The notes: generated from the sequence alone by a model not told the origin. A DNA stretch of 64,000 nucleotides from Novosphingobium sp. MW5 (GCA_025938935.1 JAPCWB010000001.1:1798001-1862000), one strand, 5' to 3'; positions 45,072 to 53,549 are shown, counted from the first letter of the stretch. Made by a program: numbers and translations.

Positions 45072-45847
45072 GCGGCGCCGAGTTTGTCGGTTCCTGAAGT
45101 CAAAACCCGATCACCCATCCGCATGCGCGCGGCCTCTTCGGCGGCAAGGCCGGCAGATGTGGGGTTCTGCACGGCATCCTTGGTCAACTGGCCGGTCAGC
45201 CAGTCCCAATGGGTTACGCGCAGGCTTGCCTGATCGACACAGGTGGCCTCGGCCAGAACCGGGCTTTCCTGCCACGCTTGCCACGAAGCCGCGTCATTCA
45301 CCTTGTAGATGCCGACATAAGCGTGTCCGGGCGTTGTCGGGATCATCTGGCCATAAGGGCGGAACATTGCCAGCCCTGCCGATTTCACGCCCGCTCGCCG
45401 TGCAGCTTGCGGCAGATAATCGCCCACATACCATTCGCGGAATGCGGCGTCCTGACCCGGCGCGGCATTGATCTGTTCCAGTACGACACCGCCAGAATGC
45501 GGCGTGCCGGGATCGTTGTCGCGGAAGGCGAGGGGGTAGTAGTGATAGTCTTCGAGCACGGTGTCATCGATGGCGTCAGTCACCATCATCCGGGTGGTCA
45601 ATGCGTTGTCCCAATGCTCGCGCGAGAACCGTTCGGCATCGAACACATCGTAGAGTGCAAGGCACTGCCAGTCGAAACTGGCGGGAAGGTGCATCGGTTG
45701 AGCGTCGCTGCGCCTGAACCGCTGAGCCGTGATCGACCCGCGAAACCGAAGCGCATCGCGGACATGGATGTTGGTATACCAGTCATCGAGATCAGCCTCG
45801 CGGCCGGGGCGAGCCTTGGTGAGAACAACGAGAACGGCTTCGATCAT
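45068..45847 (-). CDS. Tandem EthD/dimeric alpha-beta barrel-like protein
   Basis: This 259-residue protein has two similar halves. The first starts AVLVVLTKARPGREADLDDWYTNIHVRDAL and the second GGVVLEQINAAPGQDAAFREWYVGDYLPQAA. Each is an EthD-like ferredoxin fold of about 100 residues. Single EthD proteins accompany P450 systems that attack ethers, with no proven function. A fused pair would mimic the usual dimer. It overlaps the downstream end of the P450 gene and the stop/start of the SDR upstream. Confidence 0.65.
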   Translation of the reverse strand: MIEAVLVVLTKARPGREADLDDWYTNIHVRDALRFRGSITAQRFRRSDAQPMHLPASFDWQCLALYDVFDAERFSREHWDNALTTRMMVTDAIDDTVLEDYHYYPLAFRDNDPGTPHSGGVVLEQINAAPGQDAAFREWYVGDYLPQAARRAGVKSAGLAMFRPYGQMIPTTPGHAYVGIYKVNDAASWQAWQESPVLAEATCVDQASLRVTHWDWLTGQLTKDAVQNPTSAGLAAEEAARMRMGDRVLTSGTDKLGAA

Positions 45848-46686
45848 GCAGGTTGCCCCCCGGCCGGAGTGAAGGGTTTCGCAGGTGCGCCCATGCTGGC
45901 GCGGTATGAAATCGGCTGCTTGCCGTCAGTATCGCTCACGCCATAGCGTTCACCCAGTTCCGCGCCGATCAACGCGTTCCCGCTGAGCGACATCAGGTCC
46001 GGATCGCGATAGAGTGCATCGATGACCAGTCCGGTGAATTCCGGCGTTTCCCAGTGCGGCAGCATCGCGCGCAGATCATCGGGAATGTGTTCCGGCGGCA
46101 TCGCGCGCACCGCGTCGGTCAGGATGAACCCAGGCCAGAGCGAGATCGCGGCAACTCCGTGCGGGGCGAGGTCTACCGCCATGTCGGCCATCATCTTGTC
46201 CGTGCCCGCCTTGGCCGCGCCATAGGCAGCGCCGTGGAAATAGGACACCGAACCATAGAACGATATGCTGGCAATCAGGCCCTTGCCGGCAGCGATCATC
46301 AAGGGCGCCGCGTGCCATGCCGCGACATAATTTGACCGCAAACCCACATCGATCATATCGACCAGCTTGAGCGGCTTTGCCCAGAAACCTCCCGGAGCAA
46401 TCAGGAGTTCGGGATAGACTGCGGCAGCGTTATTCACCAGGATATCAAGTCCGCCGAGGTCCCGTTCCACTTGCGCAAACAGTGCGGCTATCTGGGTGTC
46501 ATCGGTGTGGTCGCAAGCAATCGCCAGAGCCTTGCCTCCCGCCGCTTCGATTTCTTCCGATACGGCCGCAAGTTCCGATTCATTGCGCCCGGTGACGCAA
46601 ACGGTTGCACCTTTTGAAGCCAGTCCGCGGGCGATGCCGCGCCCCAGTCCGCGGGTTGCCCCGGTAACGACAACAACAGTGCTCAT
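45844..46686 (-). CDS. SDR-family oxidoreductase
   Basis: This 280-residue SDR resembles DHRS1-type proteins, with TGATRGLG at residues 8-15, NNAA, a Ser in SISFYGS and YGAAK. The C-terminal extension after the substrate loop (SGNALIGAELGERYGV) is longer than in classical members. It overlaps both neighbours by 4 bp, in an operon of SnoaL-like protein, PQQ dehydrogenase, SDR and EthD-like protein. Confidence 0.83.
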   Translation of the reverse strand: MSTVVVVTGATRGLGRGIARGLASKGATVCVTGRNESELAAVSEEIEAAGGKALAIACDHTDDTQIAALFAQVERDLGGLDILVNNAAAVYPELLIAPGGFWAKPLKLVDMIDVGLRSNYVAAWHAAPLMIAAGKGLIASISFYGSVSYFHGAAYGAAKAGTDKMMADMAVDLAPHGVAAISLWPGFILTDAVRAMPPEHIPDDLRAMLPHWETPEFTGLVIDALYRDPDLMSLSGNALIGAELGERYGVSDTDGKQPISYRASMGAPAKPFTPAGGQPA

Positions 46687-49046
46687 TGCGATTTTCCTTG
46701 CTGTTTGGTGCTGCGCGGCAGCGCATAGGCGATCAGCTTGTCGCTATAGCCCGAGAGGATGCCGCCATGGCCGCCTGCCGCGATGACGACGAATTGTCTG
46801 CCCGACTTGTCGGACCAGTACGTCATTGGATTGGCATTGCCGCCGGCGGGCAACCGCCCCTTCCACAGCTCGCGTCCGGTGCGCAGATCGTAGGCCCGGA
46901 ACATGTGTTCCTGTGTCGCACCGATGAATGCGAGGCCTGATGCCGTCACGACTGAGCCGCCGATATTGGGCACGCCCATCGGGATCGGCAGGCCAGTGCT
47001 GAGAAGCAGGGGGCCGCTGTCACGCATGGTGCCGAACGGCTTTTGCCACAGCAGCTTGCGCGTATTCAGATCCACCGCGCTGATCATGCCATAGGGCGGC
47101 TCCGTGCAAGGCGCGACCAAGGGCGAAAGGAACGGCGCGACCGACACTGCATAAGGCGTGCCTGCCTGCGCCACCGGGCCAGCCACGTTCTCGAAACTCG
47201 GCTTGGCGACGGGCTTCAGCCCCATGTCATTGGCGGCCTGGCGCGGGATCAGGCGGCTGTAGGTGACGACGTGCGACGAATTGACCAGGGCGATCCGCTT
47301 GACCGGATCAACCGCAATGCTGCCCCAGTTGTGTCCGCCAAGCGAGCCGGGCCATGTAATGGTCGCCTTGTCAGCCTCTACCGGAGTCATCGGCCCATCA
47401 AACCGTGCCTGCTTGAACCGCAGGCGGCACCATGCCTGATCGATCATCGCCACGCCCCACATGGTCCTTTCGCTGGGTATCGTGCCCCGGAAGCTGGGCA
47501 TGCCGGTGGAAAACGGTTGGGTAGGAGAGGAACGCTCACCCACGGCGTTGCTGACGGGCACCTTCTGCTCCGTCACTTCGGCAATCGGCGTGCCCGTGCG
47601 GCGGTCCAGCATGAACAGTTCGCCGCGTTTGGTGGGCTGAAGCAGGGCTGGGCGGCCATCGGCAAGATCGACCAGCACCGGCTGCGAGGCAACATCGTAG
47701 TCCCACAGATCGTGATGAGTCGTCTGGAAGTGCCAGCGCGGTTTGCCGGTCGTAACATCGAGTGCGACGACTGCGCTGGAGTACTTGTCCATTTCCGCCG
47801 TGCGGTGTCCGCCATAATAGTCAGGTGTGGCATTGCCCATTGGAACATAGACGAGCCCCAGTGCGGGGTCAGCGCTCATCAGGCTCCAACTGTTCGGCGT
47901 GCCGGGCGTATAGGTTTCCCCCAGTGCAGGCTCACCCGAGCGATCGGGCCTGCCAATGTCCCATGCCCATGCCAGCTTTCCGCTGACGGCATCATAGGCG
48001 CGGATGACCCCCGAAGGCTCGCCGGTCGTCTGCCCATCGGTTACCCAGCCGCCCAGCACCAGTTTTCCCGCGATCAGGGCAGGCGGGGAAGTAAGATGAT
48101 AATAGCCCTGCGGTGCCGCGCTCATGCCTTTCAGCAGATCGACTGCGCCAGCCTGGCCAAAGGTTGCGCAGGCTTTCCCGGACTCTGCGTCCACGGCGAT
48201 AAGACGGCTGTCGATGGTGGCCGTATAGACCATGGCCGCACAGGGTTTGTAGGCTGGCGCGTCGGGGACCTTGAAATAAGTCACGCCGCGGCAAGTCTGG
48301 CCAAAAATGCCTTCGGTATTTGCTTGGGCGGCATAGCGCCAAGCTTGCCGGCCCGTCTCGGCATCAAGCGCGATGATGTCGTTATAGCCGGAGCAGAAGA
48401 ACAGCTTGTCGCCAATTTTCAGCGGCGTGGCTTCAAACGGCGCGGCTTCGCCATTGGGCTCCTTGCCAAGGGAGAAGGTCCACGCCTCGGTCAACGCACC
48501 GACATTGGCGGGAGTGATCTGCGCCAACGGGGAATAGCGATTGCCGCCAGGCACGTTGCCGTAACTGATCCAGTCCTTGGCCGCAGGATCGACCGGTCCG
48601 CCGCTTGTCGTTGACAGGTCAGTGCCGCCAGTTATCCGGTCATTCCAGAATATCCATGCTGTGCCGCCGATCAGGCCGCCCAGCGCCAGCCCAAGCAAGG
48701 CGCGGGAAACCGGGCTGGATTTCGCTATGCCAAGTGAATGTCGCACCCATGGAGTCAGCAGCCACAGGCCGATGACAGTCAGCAGACCCAGCCGGCCCGC
48801 CAGTGCCCAACCATTCAGGCCGGATTCCCAAAGCGCCCAGAGCAGTGTGCCTGCCCACAGAGCGGCAAAAACCTGAAGCGCTTTGGCTGCCTGCTTCCAC
48901 AGCAGCCATGCCGTGCCCGCCAGCAGCGTTGCAGCCAGCACATAATAGGGCGATCCGCCTGCCACCAGCAACTGACCGCCAATCCAGAACAAGCTGCCCG
49001 CCAGAAGAAGCAGCATCAGCGCCAGCAGCCGGTTGAGGATTTTCAT
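46683..49046 (-). CDS. Membrane-bound PQQ-dependent dehydrogenase, glucose/quinate/shikimate family
   Basis: This 787-residue quinoprotein has about five membrane helices in residues 1-150, followed by an eight-bladed propeller with Trp-docking repeats (GRQAWRYAAQ, GKLAWAWDIG, GKPRWHFQTTHHDLWDYD, GRELWKGRLP). It oxidises an alcohol or polyol in the periplasm and passes electrons to ubiquinone. No PQQ synthesis genes are in this window. Its position between an SDR and a SnoaL gene in the catabolic cluster suggests a substrate other than glucose. Confidence 0.9.
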   Translation of the reverse strand: MKILNRLLALMLLLLAGSLFWIGGQLLVAGGSPYYVLAATLLAGTAWLLWKQAAKALQVFAALWAGTLLWALWESGLNGWALAGRLGLLTVIGLWLLTPWVRHSLGIAKSSPVSRALLGLALGGLIGGTAWIFWNDRITGGTDLSTTSGGPVDPAAKDWISYGNVPGGNRYSPLAQITPANVGALTEAWTFSLGKEPNGEAAPFEATPLKIGDKLFFCSGYNDIIALDAETGRQAWRYAAQANTEGIFGQTCRGVTYFKVPDAPAYKPCAAMVYTATIDSRLIAVDAESGKACATFGQAGAVDLLKGMSAAPQGYYHLTSPPALIAGKLVLGGWVTDGQTTGEPSGVIRAYDAVSGKLAWAWDIGRPDRSGEPALGETYTPGTPNSWSLMSADPALGLVYVPMGNATPDYYGGHRTAEMDKYSSAVVALDVTTGKPRWHFQTTHHDLWDYDVASQPVLVDLADGRPALLQPTKRGELFMLDRRTGTPIAEVTEQKVPVSNAVGERSSPTQPFSTGMPSFRGTIPSERTMWGVAMIDQAWCRLRFKQARFDGPMTPVEADKATITWPGSLGGHNWGSIAVDPVKRIALVNSSHVVTYSRLIPRQAANDMGLKPVAKPSFENVAGPVAQAGTPYAVSVAPFLSPLVAPCTEPPYGMISAVDLNTRKLLWQKPFGTMRDSGPLLLSTGLPIPMGVPNIGGSVVTASGLAFIGATQEHMFRAYDLRTGRELWKGRLPAGGNANPMTYWSDKSGRQFVVIAAGGHGGILSGYSDKLIAYALPRSTKQQGKSQ

Positions 49047-49498
49047 ACCGTCATTGCCTTCACATGGTCAGGCAGATTGTGATTGTAGCATTTCTTTTCG
49101 TAGAGGCTGGAAATCCGCCAGCCTTGCTCCGTCCTGCGGAATTTGTGGATGTACCAGAGGCCGAAGAAAATGGCCTGAGGTTCGCCGTCATCGCCCGGGA
49201 CGACCATCGGGTTGTGGCAGACGGTACGGGTTTCGGCGGTATCGCCGTCAAACTTGTACTGGGTCGTCATTACCGCGTGCTGGGCCATGGGAATCGGGCC
49301 GAGGCTGGCGCGCAGGAAGGCCTTGATTTCGGCCAGTGACCCTTTGACTCCGACCATTTCGCTGTAATCAATCACCGCATCCGCGGTGAAATACTGGTCC
49401 AGCGCGTCGAAATCCTTGTCATCGACGGCATAGCAGTAGCCGACGAGAAGGTCCTGAATCTCGAACCGGTCAGACATTTCGCCAAGTGAAAGTGCCAT
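49043..49498 (-). CDS. SnoaL/NTF2-fold protein
   Basis: This 151-residue SnoaL-like protein has LLVGYCYAVDDKDFDALDQYFTADAVIDYSE as the N-terminal half and MAQHAVMTTQYKFDGDTAETRTVC as the central strand region. It resembles Rieske beta-type and dehydratase-type NTF2 proteins and probably acts as an isomerase, dehydratase or binding protein. It overlaps the PQQ dehydrogenase gene by 4 bp as first gene of that operon. Confidence 0.78.
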   Translation of the reverse strand: MALSLGEMSDRFEIQDLLVGYCYAVDDKDFDALDQYFTADAVIDYSEMVGVKGSLAEIKAFLRASLGPIPMAQHAVMTTQYKFDGDTAETRTVCHNPMVVPGDDGEPQAIFFGLWYIHKFRRTEQGWRISSLYEKKCYNHNLPDHVKAMTV

Positions 49499-49683
49499 AT
49501 TTCTGCCTCTCCGCAGCTGTCATTGTTTGAACCGGTGCTATCAGCCAGACAAATTCAAAGGCCTTCCCAATGGTAGGTTGCACTGACGCCAGCAGACCGG
49601 AAAAGCACATTTGAACGCGGTCACTTGCCGGTGATCGATCAAGCCCATGCCGCTAATCGTCGGCCTAACTATGGAGATACCCT

Positions 49684-50214
49684 ATGGCCGGACGCCTTCC
49701 GCCTTTTACGCTCGAAGATTTCACCCTTTCGCCCGCCAAGCGCGCCGAAATCACCGGTGGCCTTACCGAACGTCAAGCATTCATGGTCAACCAGTGGATG
49801 GACCTGCATGTGGCGCTCAACGCTGGTGATTGGGGCGGTTTCGATCGCTACATGAACACTGAAAAGATGACCTATGATAACCCGAACCGCCCCGATCTGG
49901 GCACGTTTGCGGAATGGTCCACCTCGCCCAAGGCGCTTTACACCACGTTCCCGCCCAGCCTCTATCGGACGCTGAAAGCCTGGGGCAATGGCGACGACGA
50001 AATCTGCGTGCTGTGCCATCACCACGGCAAGCACACCGGCGGCCCTTACATGGGCGTGGAGCCGACCGGCAACCAGCTCGACGTACTGTGGTTCAGCTGG
50101 ATCAAGTTCGAAGGCGACAAGATCGTCCACATCTATTCGATCTCGGACGTGCTTTCGATGCTGATCGATCTGGAAGTTATCCAGGCACCGCAGCCGGTCG
50201 ATCCTTACAAGTAA
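49684..50214 (+). CDS. SnoaL/NTF2-fold protein, polyketide-cyclase-like
   Basis: This 176-residue protein has WMDLHVALNAGDWGGFDRYMNTEKMTYDNPNRPDLGTF and VLWFSWIKFEGDKIVHIYSISDVLSML, which match SnoaL-type cyclase/NTF2 proteins. A His-rich CHHHGKH stretch lies in the middle. It stands alone on the plus strand, divergent from another SnoaL gene, and is followed by a good intrinsic terminator. Confidence 0.75.
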   Translation: MAGRLPPFTLEDFTLSPAKRAEITGGLTERQAFMVNQWMDLHVALNAGDWGGFDRYMNTEKMTYDNPNRPDLGTFAEWSTSPKALYTTFPPSLYRTLKAWGNGDDEICVLCHHHGKHTGGPYMGVEPTGNQLDVLWFSWIKFEGDKIVHIYSISDVLSMLIDLEVIQAPQPVDPYK

Positions 50215-50240
50215 GAATTTCCAGCTCTGGAGAGGGGGAA

Positions 50241-50267
50241 GGGGAGGCCAGCAGGCTTCCCCTTTTT
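50241..50267 (+). terminator. Rho-independent terminator
   Basis: GGGGAGGCC-AGCA-GGCTTCCCC forms a 9-bp stem with one G-U pair and a 4-base loop, followed by TTTTT. It lies 27 bp after the stop of the plus-strand SnoaL gene and should end its transcript. Confidence 0.8.
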
Positions 50268-50310
50268 CTCGTCTGCTTTTGCGCCAGCGGCAGCATGCAA
50301 TTCCTGTTCG

Positions 50311-50943
50311 TCAGACAGGCTCCGCATAGGCATAGGCTCCGCCGTGCGCGATGGCCCGGTGGAAGCCTGGCCGCGCGTAAAGCCGGCGTTGCCATGCTTT
50401 GATCGCTGGGTGATCCCCAGCAGCGCCGACCGCGCAGGCCAGTTCCGGGATGAAGCTCATCTGGATGTCCGCTGCGGTGAAAAGGTCGCCCATCAGCCAG
50501 TCACCATCACCCAGCAGGGTCTCGATATAAGTCAAAGCACATTCAAGCTCGTTGGAGGCAGCCAGATCCATCGCGCTGCCAGTCAGCTTGAATGCGCTGG
50601 CATAGACCTTGATCATGATCGGATTCATGCCTGCTGAAACCGCAAAATACAGGCACTCCAGAAAGCGCAAATGATCCGGCCCTGCAGGATCGGGCGCAAG
50701 CCGGCCGCCACCGTACCGCGAAAGCAGATATTGCGTGATGGCGCCGGATTCGCTGAGCAAATGTCCGCTATCATCAAGCACTGGCGCTTTGCCCAGCGGG
50801 TGCAGCGCCTTGAGCGCAGGCGGCCCCATCAGCGTGACCGCGTCTCGTTGATATTTGACCAGCTCGTAATCCAGCTCAAGCTCCTCGAGCAGCCAGACGA
50901 TCTTTTGCGAACGCGAATTGTTGAGGTGGTGGAGAGTAAGCAT
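50311..50943 (-). CDS. Glutathione S-transferase
   Basis: This 210-residue protein has a thioredoxin-fold N-terminal domain (TLHHLNNSRSQKIVWLLEEL, then the cis-Pro and SESGAITQYLL glutathione-binding segments) and an all-helical C-terminal domain. A Ser in NNSRS is the likely activating residue. It may conjugate or isomerise electrophilic intermediates such as epoxides or maleyl-type products. It follows the epoxide-hydrolase-like gene by 4 bp. The ATG giving MLTLHHL was chosen. Confidence 0.87.
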   Translation of the reverse strand: MLTLHHLNNSRSQKIVWLLEELELDYELVKYQRDAVTLMGPPALKALHPLGKAPVLDDSGHLLSESGAITQYLLSRYGGGRLAPDPAGPDHLRFLECLYFAVSAGMNPIMIKVYASAFKLTGSAMDLAASNELECALTYIETLLGDGDWLMGDLFTAADIQMSFIPELACAVGAAGDHPAIKAWQRRLYARPGFHRAIAHGGAYAYAEPV

Positions 50944-50947
50944 CGTC

Positions 50948-51373
50948 CTACATCGCCGCCGCAAGGTCTTCGGCGGAAATCCCCATTTGCTTCATCACGT
51001 CACCAGTGTCCCAGTATTCACGCCAACCGCAAATTTCACCCGTCTCGTTGAACTCGAAAACCGCGCAGACCCGCGATCCCACCTTGCGGTCTGCGGCATG
51101 GAGTGTGACGTGATCGGTTCTTTCGGTGAACACGAAGCGCCCCATCGCGGCCGAGGCGTGGATCTCGCAGACGCATTCGTAATAGGTCTGGTATTGCTTC
51201 TCGAGCGCGGCCGCGATGGCGGTGCGGCCGGTGATCCGCGCTGTTGCCGGAACCAGTGGCTGATAATAGCCATCGGCAGAAAAGTGGCTGGCAAGACCGG
51301 TAAAGTCAGGTGTCCCTGCGACATGGAAGGCATCAAGAAATGCCAGCACGCGGGCATGATTTGCTTCACTCAC
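50948..51373 (-). CDS. Limonene-1,2-epoxide-hydrolase-like protein (SnoaL fold)
   Basis: This 141-residue SnoaL-fold protein preserves the Asp-Arg-Asp arrangement of limonene epoxide hydrolase: Arg85 and Asp87 in FTERTDHV and Asp122 in REYWDTG. That triad opens epoxides by activating water. A P450- or spontaneous-epoxide product in this pathway would be a natural substrate. The start is GTG, overlapping the preceding SDR stop (GTGA). A GST gene follows. Confidence 0.65.
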   Translation of the reverse strand: MSEANHARVLAFLDAFHVAGTPDFTGLASHFSADGYYQPLVPATARITGRTAIAAALEKQYQTYYECVCEIHASAAMGRFVFTERTDHVTLHAADRKVGSRVCAVFEFNETGEICGWREYWDTGDVMKQMGISAEDLAAAM

Positions 51374-52122
51374 AGACTGAATCCTCCATCGACGATCACC
51401 GTTTGCCCGGTAATGTAGCGCGCCCGGTCCGAGGCCAGGAAGGCAACCACCTCGCCAATGTCCTCGCCTGAGCCAAATGACTGAAGTGCAATCCTTTTGC
51501 GCTGAGCTTCCCAGATTTCGGGGGTGTACATGGTGCGCAGAAATGACGAGCCGAGGCCGGCATCGATAATGCCGGGGGCGACCATGTTCGCGCGAATGCC
51601 ATGGCGCCCCTCTTCCTTGGCGATGGCGCGGCCAAGCGATTCCATGGCCGCCTTGGGAACCGATGACAGCGCGTCGCCAGGCGGGAAAGCATAGTTGGCG
51701 ACCGATACGACAATGACGAAATTTCCGCCGCCTTGTTCGCGAAAGACGGGGAGCGCCGCCGCCACGACACGGGTCAGGCCGATCACTTCCGTTTCGATCA
51801 CTTCACGCCATTGCGCCTCTTCAATTCTGCTGACGTGCGGTTGTTCGATGGCAACGCCAGAGGCGAAAACCACAGTGCCGATCCGGCCGAACCGGGCCTT
51901 GGCGCCGGCAATCGCTGCGGCAACGGATGTGCTGTCAGTCAAGTCGCAATGAACCGGCCAGCCTTCGCATCCCGGAGACAGTTCAGTTGCCAGCTGCGCG
52001 GCTTTTTCGGCACTGGAGTGATAGCCAATGGCCACGCCGTCCCAATCGCGCGACAAGGCAAGGACGCTGGCCCGGCCGAGCCCGCCAGTTGCGCCGACCA
52101 CGAAGGCCGCTCCCTTGGTCAT
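51370..52122 (-). CDS. SDR-family protein lacking the catalytic tyrosine
   Basis: This 250-residue SDR fold has VGATGGLG for cofactor binding and an ITGQTVIVDGGFSL C-terminus. Where YxxxK is expected, it reads SSVPK, so the active-site Tyr is Ser while the Lys is kept. The upstream Ser region reads VIVVSVANYA. It may be inactive as a dehydrogenase, act by another mechanism, or use the nearby Tyr of ANYAF. It is coupled by 4-bp overlaps to the alpha/beta hydrolase and the epoxide-hydrolase-like gene. Confidence 0.82.
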   Translation of the reverse strand: MTKGAAFVVGATGGLGRASVLALSRDWDGVAIGYHSSAEKAAQLATELSPGCEGWPVHCDLTDSTSVAAAIAGAKARFGRIGTVVFASGVAIEQPHVSRIEEAQWREVIETEVIGLTRVVAAALPVFREQGGGNFVIVVSVANYAFPPGDALSSVPKAAMESLGRAIAKEEGRHGIRANMVAPGIIDAGLGSSFLRTMYTPEIWEAQRKRIALQSFGSGEDIGEVVAFLASDRARYITGQTVIVDGGFSL

Positions 52123-52976
52123 GCCTCTATCCTCTCCGGAACCTTTGCCAGCCAGTCCAGCAATTCGGCGGCAAAGCCATCATTGCGGTCTGCGGTGAAC
52201 ATATGGCCGACACCCATGGCGGTGACCACTTGCAACTGCGGGGTTAATTCGCGGAAGTGGGCCACGCCCTGGTCAGTGAGCAGGTGGCTCAGCTCGGCAC
52301 GCACCAGCACCACAGGAGAGGTGATCCGGGCCGCAGCGGCCAAGATGGCTTCGCCTTCGCTTGGGGGGTGAAGGAATTCGGCATGCCCGGTCGCCGGGTC
52401 CCAGTGCCAGTGCCAGCGCCCGGACGCATCCTGCCGCATCGACCGGGTGAGGCGCGATGAGTCACCCATGCGCGGTTGGCCAAGATGTCGGGCGAGCGAA
52501 TCTGCGGCTTGATCCAGGGTGCCGAATCCAGCCTCGCCCTCAGCAAAGAAGGCGCGGATGCCATCGACACCATCGTCCCGCATCAAGGGGGCGACATCGG
52601 CCAGCATGACCATCCTGACCCGATCAGGATGACGCGAGCCGCCGACCAACGAGGCCTGCCCCCCGCGTGAAGCTCCAACGAGCGTCACTTGGCGGTCAAA
52701 CTGCTGAAGCAAGGCCTCCACATCGCGGCCATAGGCATCGAGCAGATAATCGCCATCCGTCGCCCATTCGCTTTCGCCATGGCCGCGCAGATCGAATGTC
52801 ACGCCGTAGTAACCGGCGTCACCGACAATCCGCGCCGAACCGCGCCAGGCGCTGCGGCTTTGACCGCCGCCATGGAAAAAGAGGATAGGCGGAGCTGCCG
52901 GATCGCCAAAGGCTTCACCGACCAGCTCCAGTCCATCCCCCGATAGCGGACGGTAGTGCCGCTTGAATTGGCGTAT
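52119..52976 (-). CDS. Alpha/beta hydrolase with no canonical start codon
   Basis: The coding frame continues upstream of the first GTG (52802) through PILFFHGGGQSRSAW, which is the essential oxyanion-hole block of the fold, and GLELVGEAFGDP. Back to the preceding in-frame stop there is no ATG, GTG or TTG. An ATA at 52976 would give a protein of about 285 residues beginning RQFKRHYRP. The nucleophile is Ser in VGASRGGQAS. It probably hydrolyses an ester, lactone or C-C bond. A lost ATG or a read error is possible. Confidence 0.65.
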   Translation of the reverse strand: MRQFKRHYRPLSGDGLELVGEAFGDPAAPPILFFHGGGQSRSAWRGSARIVGDAGYYGVTFDLRGHGESEWATDGDYLLDAYGRDVEALLQQFDRQVTLVGASRGGQASLVGGSRHPDRVRMVMLADVAPLMRDDGVDGIRAFFAEGEAGFGTLDQAADSLARHLGQPRMGDSSRLTRSMRQDASGRWHWHWDPATGHAEFLHPPSEGEAILAAAARITSPVVLVRAELSHLLTDQGVAHFRELTPQLQVVTAMGVGHMFTADRNDGFAAELLDWLAKVPERIEA

Positions 52977-52997
52977 CGGACAAACGTCCCGGACAAA

Positions 52998-53549
52998 TCA
53001 GCCGGCCGTGATCGGCACGGTTTCAGCGTGGCTGGGATGCTCGCCGGGCCCCTTGTAAGCGAACTTGTTCGGCGCGTGGTGCCAATTGCCGTCGTTGCGG
53101 CTCTCATAGGGAGAGGCGACTTCGATCAGGCAGCCATGCGTCGACTGCGCGCCGACCCAAGACCACTTCTGCCAGGTCATGTCGGGATCGTTGTAGGTTT
53201 CGCCATCACCCGGAAGGTGGAGGCCTTCAGCCTTCATCTTTGCCATCGCGCCGGGCACATCGTCGGTCGTGAAGCAAAGGTGGTGCACATGCTCGCCCAC
53301 CTTGTCGAGCCGGCGACCCATCGGCGTGCCGGGGCTGGGCTGGATGAACTGAATCTCGGTCGAGTGATCGTTGACGAAGGTGGCCCACTTCATCCCGGCA
53401 TCGTCACCGCTCGAAAATTCATCATACTTGACGATCCGCTGCTCCAGGCTCTGCGGATCGAGCACGCGCAGTATCTTGGTCCAATCCTCGATCGCCTTGT
53501 CGAGATCGCGCACAACCATGCACACATGGGCAAAAGGTCCGCTTGGCAT
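52998..53549 (-). CDS. VOC/glyoxalase-fold protein
   Basis: This 183-residue vicinal-oxygen-chelate protein has two beta-alpha-beta-beta-beta modules. Candidate metal ligands are the first His in FAHVCMVVRDL, Glu in TEIQFI, His in HVHHLCF and Glu in CLIEVASP. The spacing recalls methylmalonyl-CoA epimerase and glyoxalase I more than extradiol dioxygenases. Its reaction is unknown. It sits between the hotdog hydratase gene and the alpha/beta hydrolase. Confidence 0.78.
   Translation of the reverse strand: MPSGPFAHVCMVVRDLDKAIEDWTKILRVLDPQSLEQRIVKYDEFSSGDDAGMKWATFVNDHSTEIQFIQPSPGTPMGRRLDKVGEHVHHLCFTTDDVPGAMAKMKAEGLHLPGDGETYNDPDMTWQKWSWVGAQSTHGCLIEVASPYESRNDGNWHHAPNKFAYKGPGEHPSHAETVPITAG

Noticed and set aside
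47043..48614. 523-codon open frame antisense to the PQQ dehydrogenase gene
   Set aside because: It is a mirror of high-G+C codon bias on the opposite strand. Its translation is Arg/His/Gly-rich with no recognisable domain, while the reverse frame is a clear quinoprotein.
49521..49617. TTTGAAC repeated near 49.53 and 49.61 kb between two SnoaL genes, with another copy near 43.75 kb
   Set aside because: The shared element is only seven bases and the spacing is irregular, so chance occurrence cannot be excluded.
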